The notes: generated from the letters alone by a model not told the origin. A DNA stretch of 64,000 nucleotides from Dysidea avara (GCF_963678975.1 NC_089281.1:28571616-28635615), one strand, 5' to 3'. Counted from the stretch's first letter, positions 1 to 11,985 are shown. A program made the numbers and translations.

Positions 1-1181
1 TGAAAGCATAATAGATGTGACCAGCTGAGCAAAAACCAGCCATTGTTGCAAAATTCTAAAATCGTATTAAAATAAATATACAAGCTACATAAAAATTTTA
101 CAAATTGTTTCAGTAACAAAGCTCAAATCAATAAAACCTATACACCATTGGATTTGCCTGTCCATGGAAATTTATTTCATGTTTGTTAGGTGCGTGAGTT
201 TTGTGCATTTTTTTATGATGCCATCATGTGGTAGAAATAGAGTCCACTGTCACAATTCCTTTGTTGAAGTGGTCTTCGTTTTGTGTAATACAGGGAAATA
301 ACTATACCTCGATCAGTTTGCCAGTTCATGGTACAAAAGTCCTGTCTTTGTAGCATGTTTCGGTTGTGAGTTATAATCAATTAATTAAGCGTCTGTGATC
401 TGTGCAACTAGCTATTGCACTGATTCTTCCTTAACTACAATGAAACCACCCCATAGACCGAATTGTACTCACCAATATTCATCAGCTAACTGATACTATC
501 ACTTTCTCTTGCAGCAAAACTTAATTGACTGAGGATCACTCTCAAGTTTTAAATTTCTAATTAATGCCCATTATTTTGTACATTAATCAGACACCTCAAC
601 TCTCACACATTACGCATGAGACATACTCATTGGATTGTTGTCTCACGCATGGTTTTCCATCTCACGCATTGTAATTCCTGGAAAATTAAGCTCTAATGTA
701 TTTAATTTCACTGCAAAGCACCAAACAGTGCTCTAATGGCTAAAAATGGAGAGTTATAACTGAAAATAGCCGAAGGAAGTTGCAATTTTAACAGGAATTT
801 TCCTACTAAGACAAGACCTCACTCGTAAGTAAGCAAATCTCACGCATTTTAACCTCAAGTCTCACTCCAAGTGCACCTTCCAGGTTGAGGTCTCTGCATT
901 AATAGTTTTATATAGTTTCATAATTTGCACATTACTACATGATGGACAAATGCTAGTACTGTGAATTGATAAGTAGAATCATCAGTGGTGAGCTATAAGC
1001 TATAATTACATAAGGATTCAGTAGATAGCCGTAGATAGCTTGGTCTATCCTAGATCCAACTAGCTACATAACTATTGGTACATAAATATAAAATATAACT
1101 AGCACTAGCTACAGTAGCCCAGCTGTAATTTATATTGTGGGTTCAGTATGTATCCAGCAAACATCAGTAGCCGTGTTTTCG
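1..1181. other. Non-coding, AT-rich; possible edge of a GTGACC-type transposon
   Basis: No coding region is seen. A GTGACC start at position 17, followed by a GCTGAGCAAAAACC-like stretch, resembles the ends of the elements at 18222 and 58469. No matching right end was found, so it is probably a decayed or truncated copy. Parts of 290-350 resemble 42570-42620, which lies inside another remnant of the same kind. Confidence 0.4.
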
Positions 1182-1644
1182 CTATTGGTACCTGATCTGG
1201 CATCGAATGTGAAATGACTCTCTTTTATGGGGTTTAGTTTTTGATATCGTTGATCTATCATCTCTGCATTGGTCTACAACTTTGCGATGGTCTTTACTCT
1301 CTTTGGAGTCATAGGGGAACAGTAGGAACTGTATCCTCCTCATCCTCTCCTCTGTCTGATCTTCTCTCATGACCAGGAATTATTTCGCTCCTCTCTTGGG
1401 TGAGCTTGTCAGTAGGCACCGTAGGTTAGTATCTATTGTCTGATATATAGCCTGTCTGTCGTCTCCCATCGATGGGTGGCATAGAACTGTCCCTCTTGGA
1501 CACTAAGGTTTCTGAGGAAACGGGGTAACTCTCTCTGTGGAGGCACCAGGACGCCTGTCTTTGCTAGACACCTCACTGTAGCCTTTGCTAAAAGGCTCGC
1601 CTTGCGTGGGCCTTCTTTCCTTCAGTGAACCACTTCTGACACCA
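1182..1644 (-). mobile_element. LTR retrotransposon 5' leader with truncated ORF
   Basis: On the minus strand the sequence directly after the LTR (1645-1890) starts with a tRNA-type primer-binding site. It then runs through a GC-richer leader to a 62-codon ORF at 1182-1370. That ORF is rich in charged residues and could be the first part of a gag, but it matches nothing I recognise. The rest of the internal region and the 3' LTR are not visible, so this is a 5' fragment of a decayed element. Confidence 0.45.
1630..1644 (-). promoter_or_regulatory. Primer-binding site of LTR retrotransposon
   Basis: The minus strand reads TGGTGTCAGAAGTGG immediately after the LTR end. It starts with TGG, complementary to the CCA end of a tRNA, and has the form of the tRNA-Leu-type primer site known from several Ty3/gypsy elements. 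The tRNA assignment rests on memory of that motif. Confidence 0.55.
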
Positions 1645-1890
1645 TGCATTGTCAACGATTAAGACCGTATAGATGGATAATAATAACACGCAGTTCAGCC
1701 ACAAACTACAACCAATTCTTATTAGAGCACACTATATATATAAAATGCATCACAATATTTACGTAATCTACAACATACGCAGCAATACAATATTACAATA
1801 CAATACAGTCTGTCACAATTGTACTTAATCACGGAAACACACAAACTAATCTACAGAACTAATTCACAGTGCTTTTGTTTCATTGTAACA
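1645..1890 (-). repeat. Putative 5' LTR (solo end of decayed element)
   Basis: On the minus strand this 246-bp segment starts TGTTACAATG and ends GACAATGCA, so it has TG..CA ends. It abuts a primer-binding site and contains a TATATATA stretch that could be a TATA box. No second copy lies in the window, so the outer border is inferred only from the TG and the position of the primer site. Confidence 0.45.
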
Positions 1891-2081
1891 CTAATGTAGT
1901 GAAGGTTAATTATGGGTGTCAAGACATTGAAATAGCTTCAGAGCATTCTCTTCCAAATACCTGCCATTCAATCCACCAAAGTAAAATTAATGATTTTCAC
2001 CTTAAAGTGATGTTCTTAAATTTCCTCTGATTTCCTTCTGCTATATAGCTCATTTCAATAATTATTCACTGCTCTTTCTAA

Positions 2082-2222
2082 CCTAGGGAGAAATGAGTTG
2101 CAAGATTCTTGCAAGACTGCAAGTGACTTGTAAGAGACTTGCATCACTTGCAAGAATCAAGAAAAGAGACATTTTCCATGCAAGAATCTTGCCTGAAGAC
2201 TTGCACATCATTTCTCCCTGGG
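2082..2222. mobile_element. Small MITE with CCTAGGGAGAAATGA ends
   Basis: A 141-bp element bounded by CCTAGGGAGAAATGA and its near-perfect inverse. The interior carries several ACTTGCAAG / GCAAGAATCTTGC units in both orientations, so the whole can fold back. It has no coding capacity. Confidence 0.6.
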
Positions 2223-2290
2223 AAATTTGGTCTGGAATCTGAGGTATCTACGGTATCACTCAAACGTAATGTTGCACTTGCTTGCACCGG

Positions 2291-2441
2291 TCGATTGTGA
2301 GTGATTAAAAACTTGTTAATTAAAAGCGTGCCACCTGTTTCCTTTGCGAGTATTCATCCCATACGAAACGGGATGAATATTCATGAAGGAAATGGATGCC
2401 ATGCCCTTTAATTATCAAGTTTTTTAATCACTCGCAATCGA
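2291..2441. repeat. Foldback (long imperfect palindrome)
   Basis: The outer arms (2291-2315 and 2416-2441, TCGATTGTGAGTGATT and its inverse) enclose inner arms (around 2338-2360 and 2369-2391) that meet at GGGATGAATATTCAT. Almost the entire 150 bp can pair. It is probably a hairpin-type MITE. Confidence 0.65.
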
Positions 2442-2449
2442 GCAGCGCA

Positions 2450-3530
2450 ATGTTATGTTTGGGCGGTACTGTATCATGTGTCATGGGTTATTACACATTT
2501 TATTGCATGCCCCTGAAATGCCCAATACAAAATGTATGGGGAAATTTGCTACATTTGGTCGGTTTAGGCCATTTTGATGTGCCAAAATTTCTACTTTTGG
2601 CATCATTGTACTTGCTCTACACACACTAGGAAAGTTACTAAACAGACTTGAGGTAGGCGGTACACAATAATTAATTTAATTTTTAAGATTTTCAATCAAA
2701 ATGTATTGGACATGTCTGTTCCAGCTGGCATTTTTGCCATGAACAAAAGTATAGCAAACTTCAGTAGCTACAAGCTAAGGGTGGCAAATGACTTCCATAA
2801 TTTCATTGGAAGAAGGCATTAACACGGTACATGTACAAATGAAGAGAAGTTTAAGCACTAAAGTCCTATTGTCTTTTACATAGTGCCAAGGTATAGTACC
2901 TACAATTTTTAAGTCAAACATGGCTTGAATAAATTGCAAATGCCTACCATGCATAGATAGAATGTAACTATATAAACCTGTACTGTACTAATATTGCGCC
3001 ATTTCTTAGATTCTGGTAATAGTCAAGACACTATTGTACTTCTGCATTGCAGAAGTTCAAAAAGTGCTCAGAAAGTGATGGCATCAGATAATAATCAGTA
3101 GATCAAAAACTAATGTGTATAAGTAATAGTTTTAAACATAAAGTTGTAAAATTAAAACCTTGCCAGAATCTGGGGGCGCACCCCCCAGCATTCTACCACT
3201 GGAAATCCCTTTAAAAAATCCTAGATCTGCCCTGTAGAATTTAAATAAAAAGTACTTGTGCATTGAATCCTCCTCGAGTGAAAAAATCTGATTTCAAGTT
3301 CAGTAATTTTTCAAAATGTGCTTAATTATGTATTTCAGAATCCCATCATCATAGTGGAGAGAGTACAACACTTGCAGTGACATATTCCATTACCATTTAC
3401 GGATGTAATTAAAGCACAGAATAGACTGGAAAATGGACTTACGGACAGACTATTTACTACAATAGCTGCAAATTAATGATACCAAAACCCAGAGCTACAC
3501 GTACATACACACATGTATATATATTTTTAT
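2450..3530. other. No gene seen
   Basis: AT-rich DNA. Short GC blocks at 3170-3190 (GGGGGCGCACCCCCC) and 3225 (AGATCTGCCC) resemble ends of the GGCGGATC transposon families found elsewhere in the window. No reading frame looks coding on either strand, and no continuation of the integrase-like gene at 3583-4298 was found. Confidence 0.4.
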
Positions 3531-3582
3531 ATATTAACTAAGCATTTTACATAATATTACCAAGAGTATATTACGTATGTAC

Positions 3583-4298
3583 CTTACTAATTTATGGTTA
3601 CCGTCCAGATGCCACAAAGACAGTGGCGATTGAACTCTGTACCTGCGCCGCTCTATTGCCACAGACCAGCGAATGGCAATTCCTTCTGGATCTACTCTGT
3701 TAAGAGACTCTTTGATGCGAGCTTGCGATAGTCGGTAACCTTGACACAACAAATGGCCTCCCATTAAACGATAACCACAGTTTGGGAAAAAAACTTTGAT
3801 TTGATTTACAATAGAGTCCAACTCCTGGTCTGGTATGTCAGAATACAAGGCACCAACGCTTAGTCCATATTCAGTCATTCTGCGCCTCACTGTACTTAGG
3901 CTCGAGCTTAGGCTTACACCAATTGTTGTTGCAATCTGTGGAGTGCTGAACCCCACTCCCAACAGATACTCCAGTTGGTCCTTTCGTACATCTAGACGAG
4001 GACGGCCCACACTGCCGGTGGTAATCAAACCAGGTTCGTACGCAGCCCGGGGGGCTGCATCCATTAATTGTTGCTGCAGTTCTTCGAACACGCTCAGACT
4101 TCGTCCAATTGCTTCTAATGTGTCTTGTGTGGAAGCATCGAGCAGTCGGGCGATACGGTAAAGTTTGTTGGTTAGGTAAATGATGAGATCCAAATCATCG
4201 GGACTTCTTCTTGCGTCAAAGGCATTCAACAGGGTGGATACATTATTGTACACCCGCATTAAAGCTTGCAATAACTCCAGTTGATTTCCACGCGACAT
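3583..4298 (-). CDS. DDE-integrase-like protein, N-terminal exon (partial)
   Basis: The first in-frame ATG is at 4298; the frame is open further upstream but without ATG. About 238 residues: a helical N-terminus, then GRPRLD, a helix-turn-helix-like region (LLGVGFSTPQIATTIGVS, RRRMTEYGLS) and the start of a retroviral-type integrase fold ending in LWHLDGNHKL, whose Asp matches the first acidic residue of the DDE triad. This order is that of a multicopy animal family of integrase-core proteins. The exon ends at a good donor (AG|GTACAT, GT at 3582-3581). The expected following part (usually GxxDGYSR with the other two acidic residues) was not found to the left, so the gene is cut off by the window or decayed. 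It lies 0.3 kb downstream of the HECT gene on the same strand. Confidence 0.6.
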
Positions 4299-4601
4299 GA
4301 GCAAACCACTGACTTGTCCTGACACTTACAGTTCTATTAACACACACATCGTGATCACGTGAGCTATTTAGAATGTTAAAAAATCACTATTGAATTAGCA
4401 AAAACTGCACCACACTGATAGACTACAAAAACAATCTCAGAATAAACAAATTACATGACTGCTAGCTATACAGCAGCGTAGCCAAATCTGCAGCCATAAA
4501 ACTGCCTACATACACAATGGTTGCAGTACCAGAAAAGAAATGCAAATCAACATGGCCTAAAAAGTTTAAGTTGTTCACACTAAACTGTTCACAGTTCTAC
4601 A

Positions 4602-7600
4602 CTATATGAGCCCATAGCATTCCTTGGACCCCATTATAGCAAAATCCATCTTTTCTTTGAAGCGATTTCCTACGGTCAGGAAGTTGGTAGGAAACGTTAA
4701 TGACAATGTACAAGCAGAAACTATTGGCAGTCCATCGTGGTCATCGTCAAAGAGTATCATAGGCTGTATTCCGTAACCAAATCCTGATGGTGGAATCGAA
4801 CTGCTGCCTGTCAAGTACTCTAACAGGTCCTCTAGTGTTGGTTGGGTACAATCTGCATGAAAAAACACAAGCAATTGCAAGAGTATTTGATTTTGTATAG
4901 TAATTAGAATAGCTAAGTACATAATAATTATTAATTTTGTTTATGGATGTACAGGCATAAGCCTTTATCCTTAAAATACAAATACAAGAGAAGGTAGCAC
5001 TTTCTCTAATTACTTCATGATAACTATACATCATGCACACATCACACTAGAGTGAAAGTATTAATAGGATTCCATATTTGGGACCAAAAGTGTGGCCTAA
5101 CCATCATGTGGTACGAGATACATTTTAGTAATCGTGGCCACCATGCATGCTCAAGGAGCCGAGGTAAAAGTGCTGACCTCAGAATAAGTGAGGATTTTTA
5201 TTGTATTGTATGCAGAAGTAAAAGGTTCACATAACACCAACTACCAGAAGCCTTGTTGCCATGGAAACCATACATTATAAATAAAATCACAACAATACTA
5301 CAAGCTCTCAGAATCAAAGAAGCAGTTCATTTCATCACAATAAAGCCTCACAATGCTGAACAGAAATGAGGAATCAGCTGCGACAGCCTTCATACATGCA
5401 CAATTGCAAGCACACATACTTGATACATATCAACACTACAAGGTTGGGCAGTACTGGTATTTTCTACTTGCAAAATTAATATTGCAATAACTGAAGTGAC
5501 CATGCATCAGATTATTGCGATGTCACGTAGTAACTCCAGCACACAAAGAACATGCGTTTCTACAATCAAAAAGTCCATCACATTAGAAATAGTTGTATGG
5601 TAAAGAAGAAACAAAATGCTATCAGTAAATAATATTATTTAGTGTAAAGCTAGATATGGGTCTAAAGTGTTAAAGAGACACTACTGATAGCTATGTAATT
5701 CAAGGCTTCTATATATATATATATATATATATCATGCTCTCACTTAGCAATTATGCAGACAACATTACACAAACAGTACTGTGGTATTTTCAAAATGGTC
5801 ACAGTACACAGTATTGCGCATCACAATTGGGGTAATATTATTGTAATAATGTCCAACCCTAACCAACACATGTATTAAGTTTTCATGCCTACCTTCCAAC
5901 TCCTTCACATACTTCACCCACTCGGCAAATATGGCCTCCTCAACCATTCTCTTCACACCTCTTGCTGAAAATATGGTATTGCTGCGGCAATACATCTCTT
6001 CGATTATCAGAGCACTGGTTAGCTTGACCTCAGGACTTTCAAAAACTGGCATCAGTATGTCTGGGTGACGTTTCATCAGCTCATCAAATTTCTGTACCGT
6101 CAGTCCTTGTTTCATCTGCTCCAATTCGACAATTGTGGAAAATATAGTATATTGCAAAATCAGGCCCTTTACTATCTTGGTCTTTTCCGTAAATGAAACA
6201 GAGCTAGCTGGATCACCCACACCACAGGAAAACCTAAAGTCATATTCAGGGTCGTCCAGCAGTCTTCTGAGCTCCTGCTCTGACTCGCATTGGGCAATCT
6301 GCATGTGAAACATACCAATGATGCCAGTATAAATGCTCCACCTCTAATTAACCCAGTAGTGTAGCAAACATGCATAGCTAAGCCATCATCATAATTACTA
6401 TGATACTGTACACACATACTTGTCATACCCATGCATTCAGTAATTACACACACACACACACACACCCATAGCCAGTCCATTCAACTCAGAAACAATAAAA
6501 TTCATTTTGCCAACTGCATAAACATTCACAGGCTGGTAGAGTAACTAGTGTCCAATATTATTATTAATACCATACCTGTTTCACTGCCCATACAAAAGTC
6601 TCAATAGTAGCAGTGAAATTTATCCCGTATTTCACTGGTAGCAGTGAAAAAGTTGTAATTGCAATTTCATTGGCTAGAATTTATGTTAACAATGTAGTGC
6701 CAATTAGTGTCGACGCGTGTTTAGTACATAGTGACAAATTGCGTACATAGCAACGCTAATGCACAGCATACGTATATGCAGCGAGTATGGTATTAACTGG
6801 GAATAGCATGGGTAGCAGTGAAATTTGGGATAAATACCACTCTTGTTGTATTGGAAATGGTAAATTTCACTCGGCTTCGCCTCGTGAAATTTATCCCCAT
6901 TTCCAATACAACACTCGTGATATTTATCCCAAATTTCACTGCTACCCATGCTATTACTAGTACAAATTGAATGTGTAAATTCCTGAAAGCATAAATCAAA
7001 AGAAAATAAGCTACAGCATAGCTACACATTAGACTGATGCATTGACTATATAGCTACTCAGAATAAATCATTTAATTGCATACATGAAGGTTACTTTTGG
7101 ATGCATATTTCAAAGAAACCACAATGCAGCTAAATCACTGCCCAAGACTGTATTTGGCTGACCTGGCTTATCTTCCCTTTAATAATGGAGTCTGGCACAT
7201 CCTCTAAGCTTGGTGGTGTTGTCTCAAGTGAATCCATCCCATGAAACAGATACTGCACCACACAGGGGGCAAGAAAGGAGGGTCCAGGACCACTGTTCAG
7301 TATGGACAAAGCAAACAAACAGCCCACTCTGTAAAACATCCTCTCCTAAAAGGCACATGGTTGCACATCATAGACCCAGGATATTTACCACAACTGAATA
7401 CAAACAGTACTGTAGTACTAGATGACACAAGTTCAAAAATTTAGTTAGAGAACATCACGTGTATAGGACCATATAAACAGTAACAAACCTGTACAGCTAT
7501 TGCATTGTGTCTCAACACCCTTCTGTTTGCCTCGCCGTCCATCAGTGCAGAGCTCAGTGACACCTTTCTGAGAACTAAATTAAAGAATTCCCTCCTGACT

Positions 7601-10019
7601 CCCCCCTGGTCAATGCCAGGCTCATCCCTGAATGTCACTTGTAGGGGACGATTGTGAGGTTTCTTCCATATCTCAGCAAGCCCATCTTCTAATAAACTCT
7701 CCCTCCTGACCACAATACGATAAGGCTCATCTTTCTTTGTGATCACTCTAACATTGTGCTGCCTAATGGCACTTTCCAGATTTAATTGACCATCACTAAA
7801 ATTAATTAGTAAAACATGATTACATGATATGTAACTGGCCACATCTTCTTACATCCAACCATGACTTACATGTTGTCATACAGCATGGCTTGTACTTCTG
7901 TGTCATTCATGTCAGAATCACTATCCGATGGTATGTAGCAGTCCGATACCCTGGAAAATATATACACACATCGGTGATATATCAGCCCATGCAGCAAAAC
8001 GCAACCAGAACCCTGTTACTCCAGGTGCAAGTATCACAGGGATTAAAGAGCAAATGTATATAGTACACATGCATGTGCAAAAATTACACCAAACACAGAC
8101 TCATGTGTTATCAGCAAATAAGGATGGGTTTTTAAAATCTGTGTCTAAGTCATGTATGAACACACCACGATGGAAATGTGTATACCACACATACATATTT
8201 GCACCCTCACTAACTACACATGCACATGCAGTCTTAACACATGTGTATTTATAGTAGTCTGGCACTGTCCATCCCTTCGCAAAAAGTAAGGGTCTGGTCA
8301 AATACAGATATTAAATCATTTCTACCATCCAGATTCGGCAGTAGCCAATTAATGCGTCCCAATTACGTTCACACAGAAATTGCCTTGGCAACACAATGCT
8401 TTTGTTCAAATTGCAGGGCATCATCTGATGTAACAAGCAGTCACGTGTACTGTCTAATTGAATTCCTTTTGAAATGATTTGATATTTGTATTTCACCAGA
8501 CTATATTATAGAGGTTCACTATAATATGTGCTTCACCGGTACCTGTCATGTACACTATAGCAACACAATATAGCAAATGCAACATTTTACGCTTTGCATG
8601 ACATGATTTGCTCACTTCTTGCTGTGGTAAGAGCCAGTCAGCTTGCATGGCCCCGGAATTAACGGTGATGAAGAAGAACTGGAATTGCCACTCAAGCAGG
8701 GCTGCTTTGTTAGTGGACCATCAACTTCTACAGAAGATCTATGCAAGCAAAGTATAGGACTCATGTCAGGTCCATGCAAACATGTACCGTATACCAACTT
8801 TAATAAACACCATTGGTATAGCTACCATGTATGCAGTGTACCAAAGGATCATACATGCAGCCAACAATCAAGATTGGTGAACATGAAATATTACATGCAT
8901 GTGCTCTAAGATCTGCATGCTCACATTATAATATTGTACATGTTAGTTAAAATTATGTGCTAACTCTATATATACCTCTTCTGTCTAGCAGCTCCAGCAC
9001 ACTCCATGACATGTTTCGAAAGCTTTGACATCGGCAAAAACATGTCACACTGCCAGCAATGCTCATATGGCTCGTTGTCAGCAGCCAACAGGTCATCCTG
9101 TAATTTCATACATGAATACGCTGTATAGGTACTACATGCATATGATGTGTGCTTATACCTTTGCATCTGATATATCACTTTGCAAAGGCCGAATGTATAA
9201 CTTGGCTTGGTTTAGAATATCCTTTAGGTATGGTACACTGAGCCCTTTAGCAGGGTAATCAATTTCTATCAAACTGTGGGAATTGTCACTCAGCCTGCAC
9301 AAAGTGTAGCCACCACACGAATTCAATTGAGGAAATGTTTCCATCAATACTTTGTGGATATGACCGGCATCACCGTCGTGGTGAAAGTTCACTTCCCCAA
9401 GACCAAGCCCATCTCTGGCCAATTCCATCCTCTCCTCCGCTGATGGTCGCGATGTTTGCAGGATGTGTTTAAGACAAATACATTCCTTCTTCCATGTACT
9501 TTTTGCCGGCCTTCCTGGTCCTCGCGGAGCCCGCTGCCTCTTGTACTTCCCTTTTCGCGACTCATACAGACCACTGTTGCTTTTAAATGGCTCAAACGGC
9601 TGAATGACGTTACGGGTGTGACCAAACAAGCGTCTGTGTTCCAAAGCCGTGGAATTCTGCTGGTGATTAGCACTCTGCCACACTCCACTCGGGCCTGCAC
9701 TGTGACGCTCATCATGGCTGCTCAGGCTATGGTTGGCCGCGAGAGTGTGATTGCTCCGCGACAAGCCGGTTGAGACGCCACTGGATCGGGACTGTGACGC
9801 GGAAGCAGCTAATTTTGTGCCGCGGACAGCCGGGGGCCTCATCGAATCGGAGGAGGTACTACTAGTAGTTGGCGACTGATTCGTGGCAAGTTGTATCACC
9901 CTGTCCACTGCGGCTAACAGCACACTTCTTGCATCTTCCGCACTGGCAGGTCTGTCAGTCCCCGCGAAACACTGATCTTCCTCCCCTCCCCCTTCCCTAT
10001 TCCTGTAAGCCCTATTCAT
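4602..10019 (-). CDS. HECT-type E3 ubiquitin ligase with UBZ4-like zinc finger (G2E3-like)
   Basis: Eight exons on the minus strand, all with AG/GT borders and matching phases: 10019-9159, 9097-8976, 8738-8616, 7950-7870, 7795-7489, 7345-7163, 6298-5893, 4852-4602. They sum to 2334 nt, or 777 residues. Residues 1-170 are Ser/Arg-rich and disordered. A basic GPGRPAKS-type patch and a conserved-looking block follow. C301-X2-C304-X11-H316-X3-C320 matches the Rad18-type UBZ4 ubiquitin-binding finger. A short acidic linker leads to the HECT domain (about 397-777): RESLLEDGL, FRDEPGIDQGGVRREFF, a GPGPSFLAP segment, and a C-lobe with SACTLSLTFP. Its Cys742 (codon 4712-4710) aligns with the catalytic thioester cysteine. 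The protein should transfer ubiquitin through Cys742. It resembles the G2E3-like HECT branch that is expanded in invertebrates and fish; that placement is inference. Introns hold foldbacks and MITE scraps. I saw no poly(A) signal close to the stop. Confidence 0.85.
5710..5732. repeat. (TA)n microsatellite
   Basis: About eleven TA units inside the last HECT intron. Confidence 0.9.
6446..6466. repeat. (AC)n microsatellite
   Basis: About ten AC units inside a HECT intron. Confidence 0.85.
6802..6955. repeat. Foldback with TTCG-type loop
   Basis: Arms of about 70 bp start at AATAGCATGGGTAGC and its inverse and contain GAAATTTGGGATAAATA. They meet at a CTCGGCTTCGCCTCG tip. A single-sided relative lies at 6593-6660 and a decayed relative at 55800-55900. 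It is probably a hairpin MITE in a HECT intron. Confidence 0.7.
8253..8302. repeat. Fragment of the TCTGGTCAC MITE family
   Basis: The GTAGTCTGGCA..AAGGGTCTGGTCA stretch matches the left end of the element at 23187-23983. Only one end is seen here, in a HECT intron. Confidence 0.5.
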
Positions 10020-10704
10020 TGCAGCTCACAAAGTCCAGCAATATAGATCAGACTAACAGCGGGGGTATTCGGCGTATAGCCTATAGTTATATATAGCGCT
10101 GTCTATTTCCAAATTTGGAACTTTTCAATAATAATTCACAAATTAACTATACTGCAACCGATAACTATATAGCTACCCTGACATGAACTTTACATTATTT
10201 ATGGATTAATTCCTTTCCACGCATATTTCAAAAGGTATACATAGTTATAGCTATAGTTGCCATAATAACACATGTACACGTATAGCAGCTATTATAATAG
10301 TGACTCATGATGATGATGATCAAACAAGAACATATTCCATACATGTATTATATATATTTAGCTAGCTATACAGCTACCTTGTTATGCTAAATTTTGATCC
10401 TTAATGGCTGTGTGACTGGGAAAACCAGTAAAATAGCTTTACTATGGAAATCTTCTAACTTTCTCCCATGTAGCCGTATATGACTCATAGCGATAAGCTT
10501 TCCGGTTGGGGGAGGGGAGTGGGCTGCTGCTGTTCATGCATATATAGCACAGTGTACAGCTATAATACCGCTTTGATTGCCTGTAATCCCTCGGTATACT
10601 TAGTATCTGATAAAAGGGAGATGATATAATATATTAGAGATAATGAGTCACTCTCTAGAATTCCTATGGATATAAATACATGAAAATAACAAGGAGAAAA
10701 CATC
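10020..10704. other. HECT gene upstream region; no other gene seen
   Basis: It should contain the HECT gene promoter (minus strand). No TATA box or clear initiator was recognised. A (GAT)n run is at 10309-10320. The remainder is AT-rich with many TAGCTATA steps. Confidence 0.35.
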
Positions 10705-10709
10705 CTGAC

Positions 10710-11046
10710 CAGGGGCGGATCCAGAGTTTGGAAAGAGGGGGGGCACCTTTCTGAAAAACAGTTGAAGACCAAAAAAAACTTGCTGAAAACCAGTTGAAGA
10801 CCAAAAAAAAAAAAAAAAAGGTCACGACAATAATAGCTAGTTATCCTTACCAACTATATCACGTCTGTTATGTAAAATAAAATCCTATTTATAGCTTCAT
10901 AGGTAAGCTACACTGCCTCATGAACATTGTGACTGCTTTATTAGAGTAATTGACTGCTCTATTAGAGTATCTCGATCTTGTATGCAATTTCTTGAAGGGG
11001 GGGGGGGGGCATTTGCCCCAAATGCCCCATCCTGGATCCGCCACTG
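10710..11046. mobile_element. MITE, GGCGGATCC ends, 5-bp target duplication
   Basis: A 337-bp element starting CAGGGGCGGATCCAG and ending CTGGATCCGCCACTG, flanked on both sides by CTGAC (10705-10709, 11047-11051). It contains an A-run, two TGACTGYTYTATTAGAGTA motifs (about 10929 and 10951) and a G-run. A second copy in the opposite orientation is at 41416-41717. It has no coding capacity. Confidence 0.8.
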
Positions 11047-11269
11047 CTGACCGCCTGGTAGACTCCTGTAAGCGTTCGAGCGTAAATCGGATGGCTGCAG
11101 GTTCGAGGCCACCTAGGTCCAGTCATGGATTTTTTCTCCTTTCTGCAACTTTTCAAACACACCTTAAGTAGTTAATGTCTTAGTGTCTAATGTCTTTGAG
11201 CAGGCTGTAGGACCAGGTATCCTACAGACCTTCAGCACTTGTGCTGTAAAGCTTTAATAAATAAATATT
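11047..11269 (+). mobile_element. tRNA-derived SINE (copy 1)
   Basis: It contains a perfect Pol III B-box, GGTTCGAGGCC, at 11100-11110. Downstream are a unique body and a tail CAGCACTTGTGCTGTAAAGC followed by AATAAATAAAT. A second copy at 59527-59694 shares CTGTAAGCGTT, the body end and the tail. The MITE at 10710 appears to have inserted at its 5' edge, since the duplicated CTGAC is part of the SINE start. Confidence 0.65.
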
Positions 11270-11985
11270 AATTTTTGTCTTTGCCCTTTACACTCATAGA
11301 CTATATATTGTTTGCATCAATTTAACATAATTACATAGCTATGTTTTCACACTTAATTCTATTCTATGACCCATGCATACATGCATGCAGCTGTGCCTGA
11401 CTGCTATATTTGAGTCTATCTCTTAGCGTAAATATAGATTACCGACTATAGTGTAACAATGTTAATACAATATCTCGCCTTCCACCAGGAAGTCATTACA
11501 GCTGTTTTGTCATTTAGCATTATCGTGCACGTGTGTGTTGGTAGTGTGTTGGTAAGAAATTCCTTGTGTTAAGCATGTAATGAGGAGTATATATGCACAT
11601 ATAGGCCAAAGTCAGCAATCTTCCTATAACAATTGTTGCTAGGCAATAAAATTACCTGTTTAAGACTTTCATGGTTGCTATAAGCAACCCATTACCATTG
11701 CTTTGGTGTCATAATCATTTAAAGTTACAGCAAGATTTGTCTAGCATGCAATGTTCATGCACTATAGGCATGTAAGCCATGTATATAATACTATGGTACT
11801 ATATTTATTGTCAAGTCAGACGTGACTCTCTATATATATAAATATACTTGGCGCAATGACTATACTATTAGAATAATCAACTACATATCAAAGGATCAAT
11901 GTTTGTGACAAAGCAAAACCTATATACTGATCTATTGACTGTAGTCTATCTATCATATATCAGTGCTGCTATTGGGGATTTTGTA
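11270..11985. other. No gene seen
   Basis: AT-rich DNA with no convincing reading frame, repeat end or RNA gene. Confidence 0.4.

Noticed and set aside
3835-4161. 108-codon plus-strand frame
   Set aside because: Antisense shadow of the integrase-like exon.
9389-9715. 108-codon minus frame and 105-codon plus frame over the first HECT exon
   Set aside because: They overlap the well-supported HECT exon in other frames and show no protein features of their own.
11100-11110. tRNA gene suggested by a perfect B-box
   Set aside because: No cloverleaf can be formed around it, and a second copy of the same unit exists with a retroposon tail, so it is a SINE.
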